A stretch of 64,000 nt of DNA from Saccopteryx bilineata (taxonomy: Eukaryota; Chordata; Mammalia; Chiroptera; Emballonuridae), in the NCBI RefSeq assembly GCF_036850765.1, contig NC_089490.1, forward strand, positions 124,648,522 through 124,712,521, in the 5' to 3' direction. The number at the start of each line of letters is the position of its first letter. The stretch's first letter is position 1. Under the pieces are notes generated by a model. That model worked only from the letters and a program-made list of their open reading frames with translations. It was not told the origin of the DNA and made no database searches. The translations under genes and the position numbers were made by a program. Positions 45,695 through 58,389 of this stretch are shown piece by piece.

Positions 45695-46250
45695 AGGCTT
45701 ACACTTTTTCCTTCCTTAGAGCAAGTACTGAACAAATGTTTTCTCTCTGCCCTTAAACATTAGAGATCAGACCCAACCCCCTTCTTCAAACTCATTCCCT
45801 GAGATCTTTCTTCTTTGCCACAGCCCCCAGACTGTGAGTATATTGCAAGAGGTGTAACACACTATTTGATGAGACTTCTCCTCTTCTAGCAGATGTGTGA
45901 TCCAAGGTCATGTCTCAAGCACCCAGACATTGTCATTGGTAACTACACATACACAAACAATAGAATGACTCCGTTCTATAAGCAGGAGCTACAGGAGAGA
46001 AATTATTATAATCTGAAAAAGCTAAGGGAACAGATATAAAGCAAGTTTGAAACTGTCATCTCTTCTTCTGGCCCCACTGAGTGCTGCCTGTCCCCCCACC
46101 CCTTATACTGGAGAACTGCTAGGCAAATTCAATATCTCCCTTGATAATTTTCAAATTAGCATTTATTTGGGCTTCTAAATGGTTATGCCAGAATTACTCA
46201 ACACCTCAGGATAAACATGCTTCCTATGGTATTAATTTTACTAGAATGTT
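45695..46250. other. No gene or recognised repeat
   Basis: Unique-looking sequence with no credible coding frame. Confidence 0.5.
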
Positions 46251-46252
46251 TG

Positions 46253-46427
46253 TAAAGAGGGACAAATATAAGGTGACGGAAAATGACTTGACTTTGGGTG
46301 ATAGGTACACAACATAATCAACATAGTTCAAATGCTATGAAAATGTTTACCTGAAACCTATGCACTCTTATCAATCAATGTCACCCTGTTAAAGTTAATT
46401 TTCTAAATAAAAAGTTAAAAAATGTAT
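46253..46427 (+). mobile_element. L1 3' UTR fragment, strongly 5'-truncated
   Basis: AAATATAAGGTGACGGAAAA, then GACTTGACTTTGGGTGATAG and CAATGTCACCCTGTTAAAGT matches the L1-A 3' UTR at about 13925-14065 in the same order. Ends in AATAAAAAGTTAAAAAATG. A clear target duplication is not visible. Confidence 0.85.
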
Positions 46428-46499
46428 TGGCATGTTTATTGAGAAAAATGTATTACAATACAATGTATTCTGCTCTGGTTCTACCTAGGAGGGTGAAGT

Positions 46500-46960
46500 G
46501 CATGCTTGTTGGTATTCTGCAGTGCATCCTCTCTGCTCGCCTCAGATCTCACCTGCAGCATCAAAGGACAATTTCATACGCTGCAAACTAATGCCGTGCA
46601 AACTAACAGCAGCCCAGCCTGAGTGCCCAACCAGCCTCTCAGTTTCCTGTCTCAAGCCCTTCCACCAAGCCTCAGGAGCTTGATTAAGCTCCAAGAAAGG
46701 AGGACCTGCAAGTGCAGCATAGAAAATTGCCCCGGCTCCTTATCCCTCAGAGGAACAATTCTGAGGAGATATACACATGGTTTCACAGCACTGAGCTCCA
46801 GTTGCCTGCAAGCCTAAGCAGCTCAGTGATGCATTCTGTACTGACTTTTCGCCTTCCTGCCTTTCTCACTATCCCTGCTCTCACCTTCCCAATAAACTAC
46901 CTGTTCCCAAGTCCTTGTCTCAAGCTCAGCTTTAGGGCTTCAAGGGAGCCATTTGGCTGG
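46500..46960 (+). repeat. Possible ancient LTR
   Basis: A GC-richer stretch that ends in CCCAATAAACTACCTGTTCC, then AAGTCCTTGTCTCAAGCTCA and GGGCTTCAAGGGAGCC. A poly(A) signal followed by a CCTTGTCTCA-type R/U5 end is common in old LTRs. The left end and family are not recognised. Confidence 0.35.
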
Positions 46961-46964
46961 AAGA

Positions 46965-49005
46965 ATGGACTTGAGTTGCATTTGCTCATCAGTTAACATT
47001 AAATTAAAGCAATCCAAAAGTCTGTTTAAAAACACTAAATTATCAATAGATATTGAATATAGACTTGAAAGCATAATTCTCATGTACTGAGAAAAAAAAA
47101 AAAGTCAAAAAATCTCTCTATGGTAGCTACTTTTGACCATACCCTAAACTCCAACCCGTTCTTTTCTCTGAGTAAGGAGCTGGAGTGGAAAACAATAAAA
47201 TAATTTCAATCTTAATCATCAATGTTTCCCACTCACATGGCCAATCAGGAGTTGACTATAATTGAATGCCACTGCCAAGGTCTACAAAACTGTTGTTCAG
47301 CAAGTAGGGCTTGGGATGTTTAAGTGTTTAGATCACTTAGTTACCTCACTCACAATGAGGCTCAAGGGGAACCACATTTATAGGAAAAGTTTGCCCTACT
47401 TTTCAGGCAAAAAAGAAATGGAAGGTTGATTCAGTAACCTGGATAACTTTGGTTATATGAGTCACATGAACATAAAATTAACTCCCCTACAAATCTTATC
47501 AAGAAACTATATCCACTTGGTATGCTGCTCTGCTTGGGAGAATTTCAGGAACCCTCGCTTTAAAGAATGCAGTCATGGTTAAGGCTCTTCCTAAAAATAA
47601 AAACATTCATTGCATCCCAATTGGGTTAATACATATCTTTGGACATTCTTTCCTTTACTGATCATTTGTCCTCGGGAATGGTGGGTATAAACATTGTTGC
47701 TGCTATTTCAAGATGAAACTAAAGAAAGGTGGTGAATGAAAGAAAATTCATGGCTGATTTTTAACTTTTCTCCATGTGATTGAATTTTCAATTGTACCTA
47801 TTAAACTATTGTTCAGGATGCCCTGTGCCAGATTCTCTGATGAAGCATCTTTCAGTTGCATTTTTATCTGCCTTGCATAGGGAGGTCTTCTCAAAGTTCT
47901 CCGAGAGGATGGAAGACTAACATTGGCAGGGAGAGCTGAACTGCTTTCGCCCTATTGGAGGTCAAGCAAAGCTGTACTGTTTGACCTCCATCCTCATCGT
48001 CACTGGCTTGAATTTTGTTTTCTTTGGAGAAGGGTGACAAGTAAACAAAACCCTCTATCAAAAGCAATAAAGGAAGTCATAGTTTACAATTATATTTGCT
48101 TTTAAAAATTTAACATCATTGCTTTCATTTCTTTCATGGCCAGTGACATGTCCACCCTTGCATCCTTTGAATGTGGAAGACTTAGTGGAGTAATCATATT
48201 GGCTTCCAAAAGCCAAGATCTGGCAACAAATTAATGGTCCAGTTATGAACATATTGTGTGTTTTCTGTGAGTTTGTTGTAAATTAGTGTTAGAGTGTTTC
48301 TGCTCCCGCATCTTTTAAAGTACAGGGCCTCTAACCCTGCTTTAATGAAAAGTAGAAGCATTGTCATACTAACTGCCTCTCATCCATTGGTTTCTTCATG
48401 CGTGCCCTGCTTTTGCACAGTGTCCAAGAAGTAACACTTTCCAGACCAGGAGGATGCGCTAGACATGGCAAAACTCTACTTAGTCACACCTATACTGTGT
48501 TCTACTAGTCTCACTTCATAATCAGAAACCATGTGTGTTTGGCATCAACTATTACTGGTGTATATAGAATTATATGTCGTTTTGACCTGACTTTTCCTTC
48601 TTTAAAGTGAAAGAGAAGACATCAGAAGCTTCTGTGTTTGTGTAAGAATATGTCATTCATATTGATATAAACCTAAACAGAAACCCTTTTCTTTGTGATT
48701 AAAAGCAGTTTGAAAATGGTAATATTCTATGTAAATGTCCTTGTAATTTTGTTTCTGGAACTTTTCACTGCCTATTGGTTGTTATGCATTAAAATGTTTT
48801 CCAAGTCTACTTGATGTGAATTGGTCTGTAGCTTATACCCTTTATGTATCATCAGTCTTTGCTAAAAAAGTACACTGAGTTTTCTAGGTCAAGCCACTGA
48901 GAGAGCAGTTAGGGTATGCAGTCCTGGAGCATAGTGACAGATTATGTGATTTTTAAAAAAAAGAATTTAATATAGAATCTAATAAGTATATTCTAATGTA
49001 ACTCA
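46965..49005. other. No gene or recognised repeat
   Basis: About 2 kb of unique-looking sequence. Frames are short and without motifs. Confidence 0.5.
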
Positions 49006-49009
49006 CTAA

Positions 49010-49190
49010 TTACTTAAACATTTACTCAGTACCTATTATGTGATCCACATAGTGTATCTTTTTGGGAATTCAAAAGTAACTAAAATAACTTACTCTCTAA
49101 AAACACATAGTCTAGTGAAGAAGATGGGTGAACAGTTATAATCAGAGAGATAAGGGCTAACATAGGTTGTATGAAAGGCTAGAAAGATGG
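49010..49190 (-). repeat. Probable L2 LINE 3' end, reversed
   Basis: TTACTCAGTACCTATTATGT, then TCTCTAAAAACACATAGTC and a GAACAGTTATAATCAGAGAG block follows the reversed L2 end. Confidence 0.5.
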
Positions 49191-49194
49191 ATGA

Positions 49195-50325
49195 TAGATG
49201 AAGCAGTTATATTTTATAGTTCCGTGAAGAAAATGAATTTGATTTTCATTGCTTGAAATCCACATGGCCTTTCTTGGATATATCTTCTCAGTAAATTAAG
49301 AGAATTCAATAAGAATTTCTATCATTTGAGGCTTTGAAGCCCTAGCATAGGGAAGGAGAGGAAAGTGATTGATTTTGGCTCGCATTGCTTCTTGATGGGC
49401 CATCATCATGGTCAGAGTCAACGCTGAAGCATAACTCACAGTTCTTATCTCAGCAGCTGCATACAGGGCTCTGAATGCTCACATGGGGAAGCAAACAGAT
49501 GATGGAAATCTCTTTTTAACAGAAATGTAGGTGGAATGAGCTTGCTATTACTTTAGATTTATTCTCCCCCCTCCCCTTTTTTTTGGCAAGTTCTAAGAAG
49601 GATTGACTATAGAATCCTTGAAAGTCCTCATCATGCAGAAAAAGCATTTGAGAAAGACTAGAAGGAAAAGAAAAAGAGAAAATAGAAGGTAAAATGGAGG
49701 GGGAGAAGAAAGGAAAGGGGACAAGAAGAAATAAAGGCATGCAAGATAGCTATTGTACTTCAAATACAAGAAATATTTTATCTGGTACAAAAAAATAACC
49801 ACAAGTCACACAACATCAATTAATAAAAGGAGTAAAAAAATATTAAAAAATAAAAGCTAGCTCACAGTCTTTCTGTAAATTGAATTTAACACTGGACCAT
49901 TGGTAATCTATTGTTAAATATACTGGGTCAGTACTCACCTGGCCTGCCTATATTATATACCCATTAGCAAAAGCTGTGTGTGAATTTTCCTGTGACCATT
50001 TCTGGTGTGTGGAGCATATTAGCCCCACTGGAAAATAACCAGTTCTTTGGAATCAAATACCTAATGAACTCAGCATATAATTCTCCTATTCTACAGAGTA
50101 CATACAGTTCACATGGATGATGGAAGCCAGATACAATCACGTGGACACTTGATAAGGATTAAAGAAGTTCAAACATTATCTCTGAAATTCCTTTTAGAGG
50201 GAAGAACAGCCTACTGTGCCTTGGGCCCAGACTGTCTTTTGAGACATTCTTTACTGCAATCAAGCAAAATAAATGGACATTAACATGTTCTAAGGAGATT
50301 CTCACTCTTAAAAGATAAGTCTTCT
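49195..50325. other. No gene or recognised repeat
   Basis: Unique-looking sequence with a purine-rich run (49640-49735). Confidence 0.5.
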
Positions 50326-50337
50326 TGGTGAGGAGGA

Positions 50338-50347
50338 CCAAGATGGC
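50338..50347 (+). promoter_or_regulatory. YY1-type site at L1-B 5' end
   Basis: CCAAGATGGC lies within about 20 bp of the L1-B start. L1 5' UTRs in several mammals carry an AAGATGGC YY1 site at this place that helps set transcription start. Its position supports 50326-50333 as the true 5' end. Activity is inferred. Confidence 0.6.
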
Positions 50348-53300
50348 AATGGAATAGGCAAATATTCCATTTGCCACTTCTGAGGACCAAATTGAATTAC
50401 AACTTAATTTAAGAACAATCATCTTGAAAAACCAACTTTGGACTAAAGGAACAGGATTCTATAATCAAGGATCACCGAAGAAGCCACACTGAGACTGGTG
50501 GGAAGGGTGGAGACACGGAAAGGGCTGCCCCACTTTCAAAAGCAAGGGGCAGCTGAGGGTCCAGAGGGATTCTCACTGTGGGAAGAGGTACCCTGAAGGT
50601 GTGAGTGCTCAGTCCCAGCCTAGAGCTCCAGAGCCTAGAAGAGACACCCAGACAGCATGTGGCGGTGAAAAGAGCAGGGTTTCTGTCTGTGATAAAGAGA
50701 CTGAGCTTTCTGAGATCCAGACTCTGACTTAAAGGGTCCAAGCAGAAAATCTTGTTTACAGCCACTTACCTGAGGCTTCGGGTACCTGGAGTTGCAGGAG
50801 GAGACTGTAAACTTCGAGGCCCAGGGAGAGACATTGTGGGAGACGGCCACCAGAACCTCTGCGTTGAGTCATGCTCCAGTACTACAGTTGCCATCTTTCC
50901 TGGGCAGAGCATTCCCTTTCTGCGGCATCAGCCTGGGAAAAGCAGCTGCTCCACCCTCGGGAGTCTCTCCTACCCATCATGACAATGGGTCATTCTGAGA
51001 GGCTAGGAAGAAGGGGGTGCATCAGTGGCTCAATTTTCTGGTGTTGAGATGAGAGCATTCCCCCACATGCTCCCGAATCTAGGACTGGTGCTTATACCTC
51101 ACGGGACACTCAGTTGAAACTGTCCTGAGAGCAGGCAGACCACACCTCTGGATCTCAGAGCCCACACCCACTGGGCTTCTGGGGGCAAACCCTACTGAGA
51201 TCTGTGAAAAGATTCTGGACAGACTGACACCTGGGGCTGAAGGGCGAAGCCACACCCACCACCCTTCCTAATCCCTGAATTGTTGCAGGCTCTAGACTCT
51301 AGCAGAGGTTTTTTTCAGCATCTGAACCCAACAAGCAGCCAGCAGACAGAGGCTGCAGGAGGCTGGACTCAGGAAAACTTGGCCATTTGAGCGGAATTTC
51401 CTCTAGGCCCAGAGTGGGTAAAAGCCAGCCTAGTTATGCAGCTTGGTATTTCCATGTATACCTAGGCCCAGTAGAGGCAGCCACAAACTCTGGATTGCTT
51501 GTAGCTACAAGAAGGTTGCTGAGGGCCAGGCACAGGCAGTGTCTTCCACTGGTCTGCACTGGGTTCCTGCCAGTGAGGCCCAGGGCTGACACATCCAGGG
51601 GCCAGCTATGGGAAGCATCTATTCAGGCAGGACCTTACAACCCTTGCTAGAGTGGTATCCTAAGAAAGGGCATCTCACACCTGACCCAACTGAGGTGAGT
51701 TCCAGTCTCTGTCATCAGCACCAGCATAGCAGCTCATTGGATAGGGAGGAGCTTCACAGTCAGCCAGCCTGGGTGCTGGATATCCTGCCCTGCTGGGCTA
51801 GATTCCACAGGGGGAAGGGAGAGAGGTTGGAGTATGGACATTTAAAGTGTGCATCCCTGTGAGTCTATTGTGGGATCTGGTGGAGGGACTGAACCACCTT
51901 CAGGAGAAGCACAGACAGCCCCAGGAGAAGACTCTCTCAGTCTTCCTCCCTGAGACCGGGGTCTCACCAGCTGAAAGAACATCTGCAGAGGAGACTGTCG
52001 GCCACACTCAGTCTGAACCTGCTACTCACTTTGTTAGGGAGAAATAAAATTTGAGTATCCAGAAGTGGCTGAGGGATTAACCTCTGGAGTAGGAGCCACA
52101 TTTCCCATACTGAACTCCTGACCAAGAGACCCCTACGTAGGGGGTCCTACTAATGTTATATTCACAACTTCAGCTGCCCTAACCCACCAAGCATGCAAAC
52201 TGTAGAGCAGTTGATTGGGTGTGGCCAGTCTGAGCCCAAACTACGACCTTACTACAGAAGACTCTGTGGGAAGACAATTGAGCTGTGAGAGCACGAGGAG
52301 CAGCTGAAAAGTGGAGACAAATCTTACAGAGCTTGGGACTTTTATGGAGCTGCTGTCATTTCTAAGCAGGAGGAAGCTAATCCTTATAATATACAAAGGT
52401 TGGCCCCTCCCACACTACCCAAGCAGAGAAAGCACAGACAAAAACAGTGAAAAGTACAGGTAGCCCAAGGGTTACAAACAACAGCTGATGCCAACACAGA
52501 AAGATCTAGAGCCAACACAACTGGTAGGGGGTGGCAGACAGCACCAACCCTAGACTCAACTACCTACACAAGCAGCATGCCTAAAGGTGGAATCTAGCAG
52601 GCACCAGACACTGGAGAATAAATATACCCAACAGAACAGACATTGCACAATGTGTAATACACATGATCAAGGTTGAACCTTAGGACCAGCCAGCCTGAAG
52701 GGATAACCATAACCACAAAAGGATCAACTGCATTCAATACTCACAAACAATAAGAGTGAAAATAGTACCTCAAGAAGCATTTCTAGAACTAGGAAAACAA
52801 ATGGCCTAGAGGACAGTAGTTACCCTCTGTGTGGGCTGTGACCAGAGTTTCTGAATAATCCCAGCTTCCCAAACAACAGCACACAGGAAGTGCATGAAAG
52901 TCGGCTTCCCTACACCCGGACCTGTCTGGGTGTGGCACCTCTGCCAGCCATACAGGCTAACAAAGCACACTGCTGGGAAAGAGAACTGCAGAAGTGGTGG
53001 GGGGGAAGGACACGCAGGCAGCTTTTACATACCCTCTGGAAAGCAAACCTGCAGAGTGCTGAGGCATACTAAACATGCCCAAAGGCTCATAGAAAGACAC
53101 CTGAAAAGCAATAGACTCCCAGCCCTGCCTGATTACGCTGGTGGTTCTGGCTGGCAAAGCCTTACACAGAGCCCTGCGTTGAGTGGGGATAGAGGGGCGA
53201 TTTGGCAGCTCTTACAGCCTCTTGGCTCTCCAGGCAGTGGCTGGGGCAACTTCACAGATAGGTCCCCAGTCTCCTGGTTCAGGAAGGAGAGATTTAGGGA

Positions 53301-53483
53301 GAGACTCCAGGAAAACAGACTCTCCCATTGTCGTAGCCTGCAAAAGCTAACAAGGCCCGCCTACAAATGAGACTGAGGCCTAGTTTATGTCATCACCATA
53401 GCGATAAAACAGCAAATCTCTGCCTAAGAGTGCCTCAGGGGCAGGACCTGGGTAGGCGCCAAAAGCCAAAAGAGAGAGGAAAA
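50348..53483 (+). other. L1-B 5' UTR, GC-richer part
   Basis: Non-coding leader with many short CAGCC/GAGCC segments. The end (52850-53400) is the inverted counterpart of the L1-C leader at about 57130-57800, sharing AGGCTCATAGAAAG, CCAGCCCTGCCTGATTAC and AGAGCCCTGCGTTGAGTGGG. Frames here up to 158 codons (52894-53370) are uncharacterised, and I do not call them genes. Confidence 0.65.
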
Positions 53484-53789
53484 AAGATAACTTCTTTGTT
53501 TAAAAAAAATAAATTTTTATTAATTTTAATGGGGTGACATCAATAAATCAGGGTACATACATTCAAAGAAAACATGTCCAGGTTATCTTGTCATTCAATT
53601 ATGTTGCATACCCATCACCCAAAGTCAGATTGTCCTCTGTCACCTTCTGTCTAGTTTTCTTTGTGACCACCCCCTCCCCCTGCCTTTCTCCCTCCTTCCC
53701 TTCCCCCTCCGCTGGTAACCACCACACTCTTGTCCATGTCTCTTAGTCTCGTTTTTATATCCCACCAATATATGGAATCATGCAGTTCT

Positions 53790-55366
53790 TGGTTTTTACT
53801 GATTTACTTATTTCACTCTGTATAATGTCATCAAGATCCCACCATTTTGTTGTAAATGATCCGATGTCATCATTTCTTATGGCTGAGTAGTATTCCATAG
53901 TGTATATGTGCCACATCTTCTTTATCCAGTCTTCTATTGAAGGGATTTTTGGTTGTTTCCATGTCTTGGCCACTGTGAACAGTGCTGCAATGAACATGGG
54001 GCTACATGTGTCTTTACATATCAATGTTTCTGAGTTTTGGGGGTATATACCCAGTAGAGGGATTGCTGGGTCATAAGGTAGTTCTATTTTCAGTTTTTTG
54101 AGGAACCACCATACTTTCTTCCATAATGGTTGTACTACTTTACATTCCCACCAACAGTGAATGAGGGTTCCTTTTTCTCCACAGCCTCTCCAACATGCTA
54201 TTACCTGTCTTGTTGATAATAGCTAATCTAACAGGTGTGAGGTGGTATCTCATTGTAGTTTTGATTTGCATTTCTCTAATAACTAATGAAGATGAACATC
54301 TTTACATATATCTGCTGGCCATTTGTATTTCTTCCTGGGAGAAGTGTCTGTTCATGTCCTCTTCCCATTTTTTTATTGGATTGTTTGCTTGTTTGTTGTT
54401 GAGTTTTATGAGTTCTTTGTATATTTTGGATATTAGGCCCTTATCTGAGCTGTTGTTTGAAAATATCATTTCCCATTTAGTTGGCTGTCTATTTTGTTGT
54501 CAGTTTCTCTTGCTGAGCAAAAACTTCTTAGTCTGATGTAGTCCCATTCATTTATCTTTGTCTTCACTTCTCTTGCCTTTGGAGTCAAATTCATAAAATT
54601 CTCTTTAAAACTCAGGTCCATGAGTTTAGTATCTATGTCTTCTTCTATGTGCTTTATTGTTTCAGGTCTTATATTTAGGTCTTTGATTCATTTTCAACTA
54701 ATTTTAGTACAAGAGACAAGCTGTAGTCAAATTTCATTCTTTTGCATGTGGCTTTCCAGTTTTCCCAGCACCATTTGTTTAAGAGGCTTTCTTTTCTCTG
54801 TTGTGTGTTGTTGGCCCCTTCATCGAAAATTATTTGACTATATATAAGTGGTTTTATTTCTGGGTTTTCTATTCTGTTCCATTGGTCTGAGTGTCTATTT
54901 TTCTGCCAATACCATGCCATTTTGATTGTTGTGGCCCTATAATATAGTTTGAAGTCAGGTATTGTAATGCTCCCAGCTTCATTCTTTTTCTTTAGGATTG
55001 CTTTGGCTATTTGGGTTTTTTTATAGTTCCATATAAATCTGATGATTTTTTTCTCCATTTCTTTAAAAAATGTCATTGGATTTTGATGGAAATTGCATTA
55101 AATTTGTATATTGCTTTGGGTAATATGGCCATCTTGATTATATTTATTCTTTCTAACCAAGAACAAGGAATATTCATCCATCTCATTATATCTTTTCCGA
55201 TTTACCTTAACAATGGTTTATAGTTTTCATTATATAAGTCCTTTGCATTCTTTGTTATGTTTATTCCTAGGTATTTTTTTGTTGTTGTTGCAATCATGAA
55301 GGGGATTATTCTTTTGAGTTCATTCTCAAATGTTTCATTGTTGGCATATAGAAAGGCTATGGACTT
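53790..55366 (-). pseudogene. L1-C ORF2 C-terminal half, broken
   Basis: Continues after the fusion. The piece 55076-54675 has FIWNYKKTQIAKAIL, then [22 protein letters not shown] and [13 protein letters not shown]. The piece 54024-53755 has [20 protein letters not shown], then [20 protein letters not shown] and the end MIPYIGGI. The cysteine motif region falls near 54120-54200. Stops and shifts occur between pieces. Endonuclease and reverse-transcriptase cores are absent. Confidence 0.8.
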
Positions 55367-56158
55367 CTATATGTTAATTTTGTATCCTGCGACTTTACTG
55401 TATTGACTTATTGTTTCTAGTAGTATTTTTGTGGATTCTTTGGGGTTTTCGATGTATAGGATAATAGGTCTTCCTTTATATGTTGTATTCCTCTTTTCCC
55501 TGGCTGCCTTGAGAATTTTTTGTTTGTCGTTGGTTTGTGCCATTTTCATTATGATGTGCCTTGGAGTACGTTTGTTGTGGTTAAGAAAACTTGGTGTTCT
55601 GTTTGCTTCTTGAACTTGAGGCTTTAGTTCTTTCCACAGGCTTGGGAAGTTCTCATCGATTATTTGTTTGAATATGTTCTCCATTCCATTTTCTCTCTCT
55701 TCTCCTTCTGATATACCTATTATTCTTATGTTATTCTTTTTGATGGAGTCAGACAATTCCTGTAGGGCTTTCTCATTTTTTTAATTTTTGAGTCTCTCTC
55801 TTCTTCTCTCTGTTGTGCCTCAAGTTGCTTGTCTTCTATGTCACTAATCCTACCTTCTATCTTGCCTATTCTATTAGCTAAGCTTGTTACCTTGTTTTTC
55901 AGTTCATGAATTGAGTTTTTATCTCTGTTTGATTTGTTTTTATAGTTTCAGTATCCTTGGTAATATATTTTTTGTGTTCGTTGAGTTGTTTTCTCAGCTG
56001 TCTAAATTGCCTTTCTGTGTTTTCTTGTATATCTCTGAGTATTTTTAGGATTTCTATGTTAAATTCTCTGTCATTTAGCTCCAAGGTTTCCAATATATTA
56101 AATTTTTTCTCCATAAATTTTTCCACATCTGTGCTACTTCTCTATCTTTTGTATCCAT
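55367..56158 (-). pseudogene. L1-C ORF1 fused to ORF2 by internal deletion
   Basis: ORF1 starts MDTKDREVAQMWKNLWRK-like at 56158. Its coiled-coil pieces (MEKFMEKKFNILETLELNDR and REFNIEILKILRDIQENTER) are seen in 56126-55899, followed by stops. The open stretch 55756-55367 contains ORF1 sequence (QTNDKQKILKAAREK, then YKGRPI). At about 55455-55468 it changes without a frame break into ORF2 sequence (ILYIENPKESTKILLETIS, then [12 protein letters not shown]), ending at a TAG. The joined frame is 129 codons. The reverse-transcriptase FADD motif and everything before it are lost. Confidence 0.8.
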
Positions 56159-56219
56159 GATATTCAATTTCCTTTCTTAATGGCATCTGAGGTGGTCTTC
56201 TTGATAGCACTAATGAGAA

Positions 56220-57070
56220 TTAATAAAGAATAAAAAGTAAAAAAAAAATTTTGGAAAAAATAAAGTAAAAATAATAATAATAATTTATTATTTCTTCTTT
56301 TTTTCTTCTCTTCCCCTCCTCTCCCCTCCTCCTTGGGAAATATCATGAAGAACTGTGAATGACATTATGCTAAATGGAACAAAAACTGCCTATAATGACA
56401 TTATGCTAAATGGAACAAAAACTGCCTATAATAGAGGTTGGAGGGAAGTGTTCAAGGGGCAAAAAAGGAGGTAGGGACCCACAAAATGCAAAAAGGAAAA
56501 AATATGGGTCAAGTATAAAATGATTTGCTTGTAAGTAATGGTCGACAAAGAGATATAATGAGAGGGATAAGAGGGAAACATAAAAAAGAAAAAAAAATAC
56601 TAAACTAGATAGAATGGAGCACCGGGGTTGGGAGGAATGCTAATGAGTTAAAAGGTGAAGTAAAAAGTACCCAAAGTGCCACACAAAAAAAATTTGAGTC
56701 TCAAATAAAATAATTTGTTCATGATTGAGGATTGAATGAGAGGGAAAGTAACAGGAGAAAACAAGAAACTAATAGAGAGGGAGAAAAAAGAAAAAGGGGA
56801 AAAGGAAAAGAAAAAAAACAAAAAGAGAGAGAGTTAAGGGTTTTGGAGTGTAACCCTCATGGAGAGAAAGAAAGAAGAAAAGAAAAAAAAATAGGAAATG
56901 TAACACTTATGTGTAGTGTAGTTCAAGAAGAGGAAAGAATAAGACAGGCAGAGAATAAAAGGACCAAGGTGGAGGAAAAAGAAATAATAATAATAAAGGC
57001 AATAAGATGAAAGAAAAAAAATAGTGGAACAAGTTATAAAGTCTGTGGATTTTTCTTGATTTTGAAAGGT
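56220..57070 (-). repeat. Polypurine/polypyrimidine tract in L1-C leader
   Basis: On the plus strand this is strongly A/G-rich with GAAAGAAAGAAGAAAAG-type runs; on the L1 sense strand it is C/T-rich. It lies directly upstream of ORF1, as does the C/T-rich block 58390-59060 in L1-B. A 36-bp tandem duplication sits within it (56358-56429). Confidence 0.7.
56358..56429. repeat. Two exact tandem copies of a 36-bp unit
   Basis: The unit beginning AATGACATTATGCTAAATGG occurs at 56358-56393 and 56394-56429 with no differences. Confidence 0.9.
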
Positions 57071-58389
57071 TAACTTCTTCCTTTTTCTTTCCTCTCCCTC
57101 TTTCTGGTTAGTGACTCTGTACCCCAGGCTCTGCCCCTGTGGCATGCTTAGGTAGAGATTTGCAGTTGATGAGACTCTACGGCAATGTCATATATTAGGC
57201 TTCAGTCTCTTTGGTAGTCAAGGCTTGTTAGCATTTGCAGGCTCCAACAATGAGAGAGTCTGTTTTCCCAGAGCCTCTCTCCTAGTCTCTCCTTCCTGAA
57301 TTAGCAGCCTAATGATCCAGCTATGAGGCTGCCGCTGCCGCTGCCTCTGCCTTGTGAGTAAGAGGCTCAAAGAGCTGGCAAATCCCCACTCTATCCCCAC
57401 TCAACGCAGGGCTCTGGGTAAGGCTCTGTCAGTCAGAGCCGCCAGTGTAATCAGGCGGGGCTGGGAGCCAATTGCTCTGAAGGTGACTTTCTATGAGCCT
57501 CCAGGCCTGTTCAGCACGCCTAGCACTTTGTGGGACCACTCTCCCCAGGCTTTTTTGCACTTTGTAACCTGTTTTGGCTGGGAAGAAGATGCCCTAGTCA
57601 CTGCCTGCAGTACAGGAGGTCTTAACAGCTGCCAACTCCCTCTTTTTAGCATATATCCCTGAGTATGAAAGCTCTGCCAATCAGAAGTTGCCCCCAGCCC
57701 TTTAGCAAGAGGCACTAAAAAATATCATGCCTCTTGTCTTAGATTGCTGAACTGAGAGAGATCTTGTCAGTTAGAGCCAGGTAGGTCAGTTGGGAGGTGA
57801 GCAGACTATGGGTTAAGCTAATTTCAGCAATTGGATCTGCCGATCTGCTCCAGGAAGGACTGCAAGCTGCCCGCGCCCCTCCCCCGATGCTTGATTGTTA
57901 ACTTGAATGGCTGGGTGAGGCACCCCTCCCACCCAGAGAAGCTTGGGCATAGGGAAGTTCGCTTTGGTGCACTCCCTGCATGCACCGCTGGCAGCTTCTG
58001 CTCTTCCGTCTTTGCCGGGGACCAGAGTGGGCGTTAGCTCACGTGGGCTGAGTCGCCGCAGGCACACTCTTTCCTCGGCTTGAACATCTGTGCCACAGCC
58101 TAGCTTCCTCCACAAACTTAGCCCCCCTCAACCCCCCCCCCCCGACTCTATCTCAGTTCCAAGTGAAGGCAGAGTGTTCCTTTCTCCATCTTATTTCCTT
58201 CAGGGTTGATTATATATTTAGTCAATTTTTCGCTCAGTCATACCTTCATTTTCAGTATGTGGGACTCCCAGATGCTCCAAGGATAGATTTTTCTGTCTCT
58301 GATTGATGAACTTGTTGAAATGTTGGGGAGATTTGTTGGTTGTGCTCTTCATGGAGCTGTTTCTCTGACATCACTCCAGAAGATAACTT

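Larger units (their letters stand above)
53494..58379 (-). mobile_element. L1 with internal deletion (L1-C), inserted in L1-B
   Basis: Minus-strand L1 with its 3' end at 53494 (A/T-rich tail region 53500-53530, then the CCATTAAAATTAATAAAAAT type end) and 5' end near 58379 (GGAGTGATGTCAGAGAAACA). Direct repeats AAGATAACTT lie at 53484-53493 and 58380-58389. Leader about 58379-56159, ORF1 start at 56158, then a junction that drops about 2.7 kb and joins ORF1 to late reverse-transcriptase sequence, then the ORF2 C-terminus and 3' UTR. It interrupts the L1-B leader in opposite orientation. Confidence 0.9.

Noticed and set aside
52894..53370. 158-codon plus-strand frame
   Set aside because: Lies in the L1-B leader, and the homologous inverted stretch in L1-C does not keep the same frame open.
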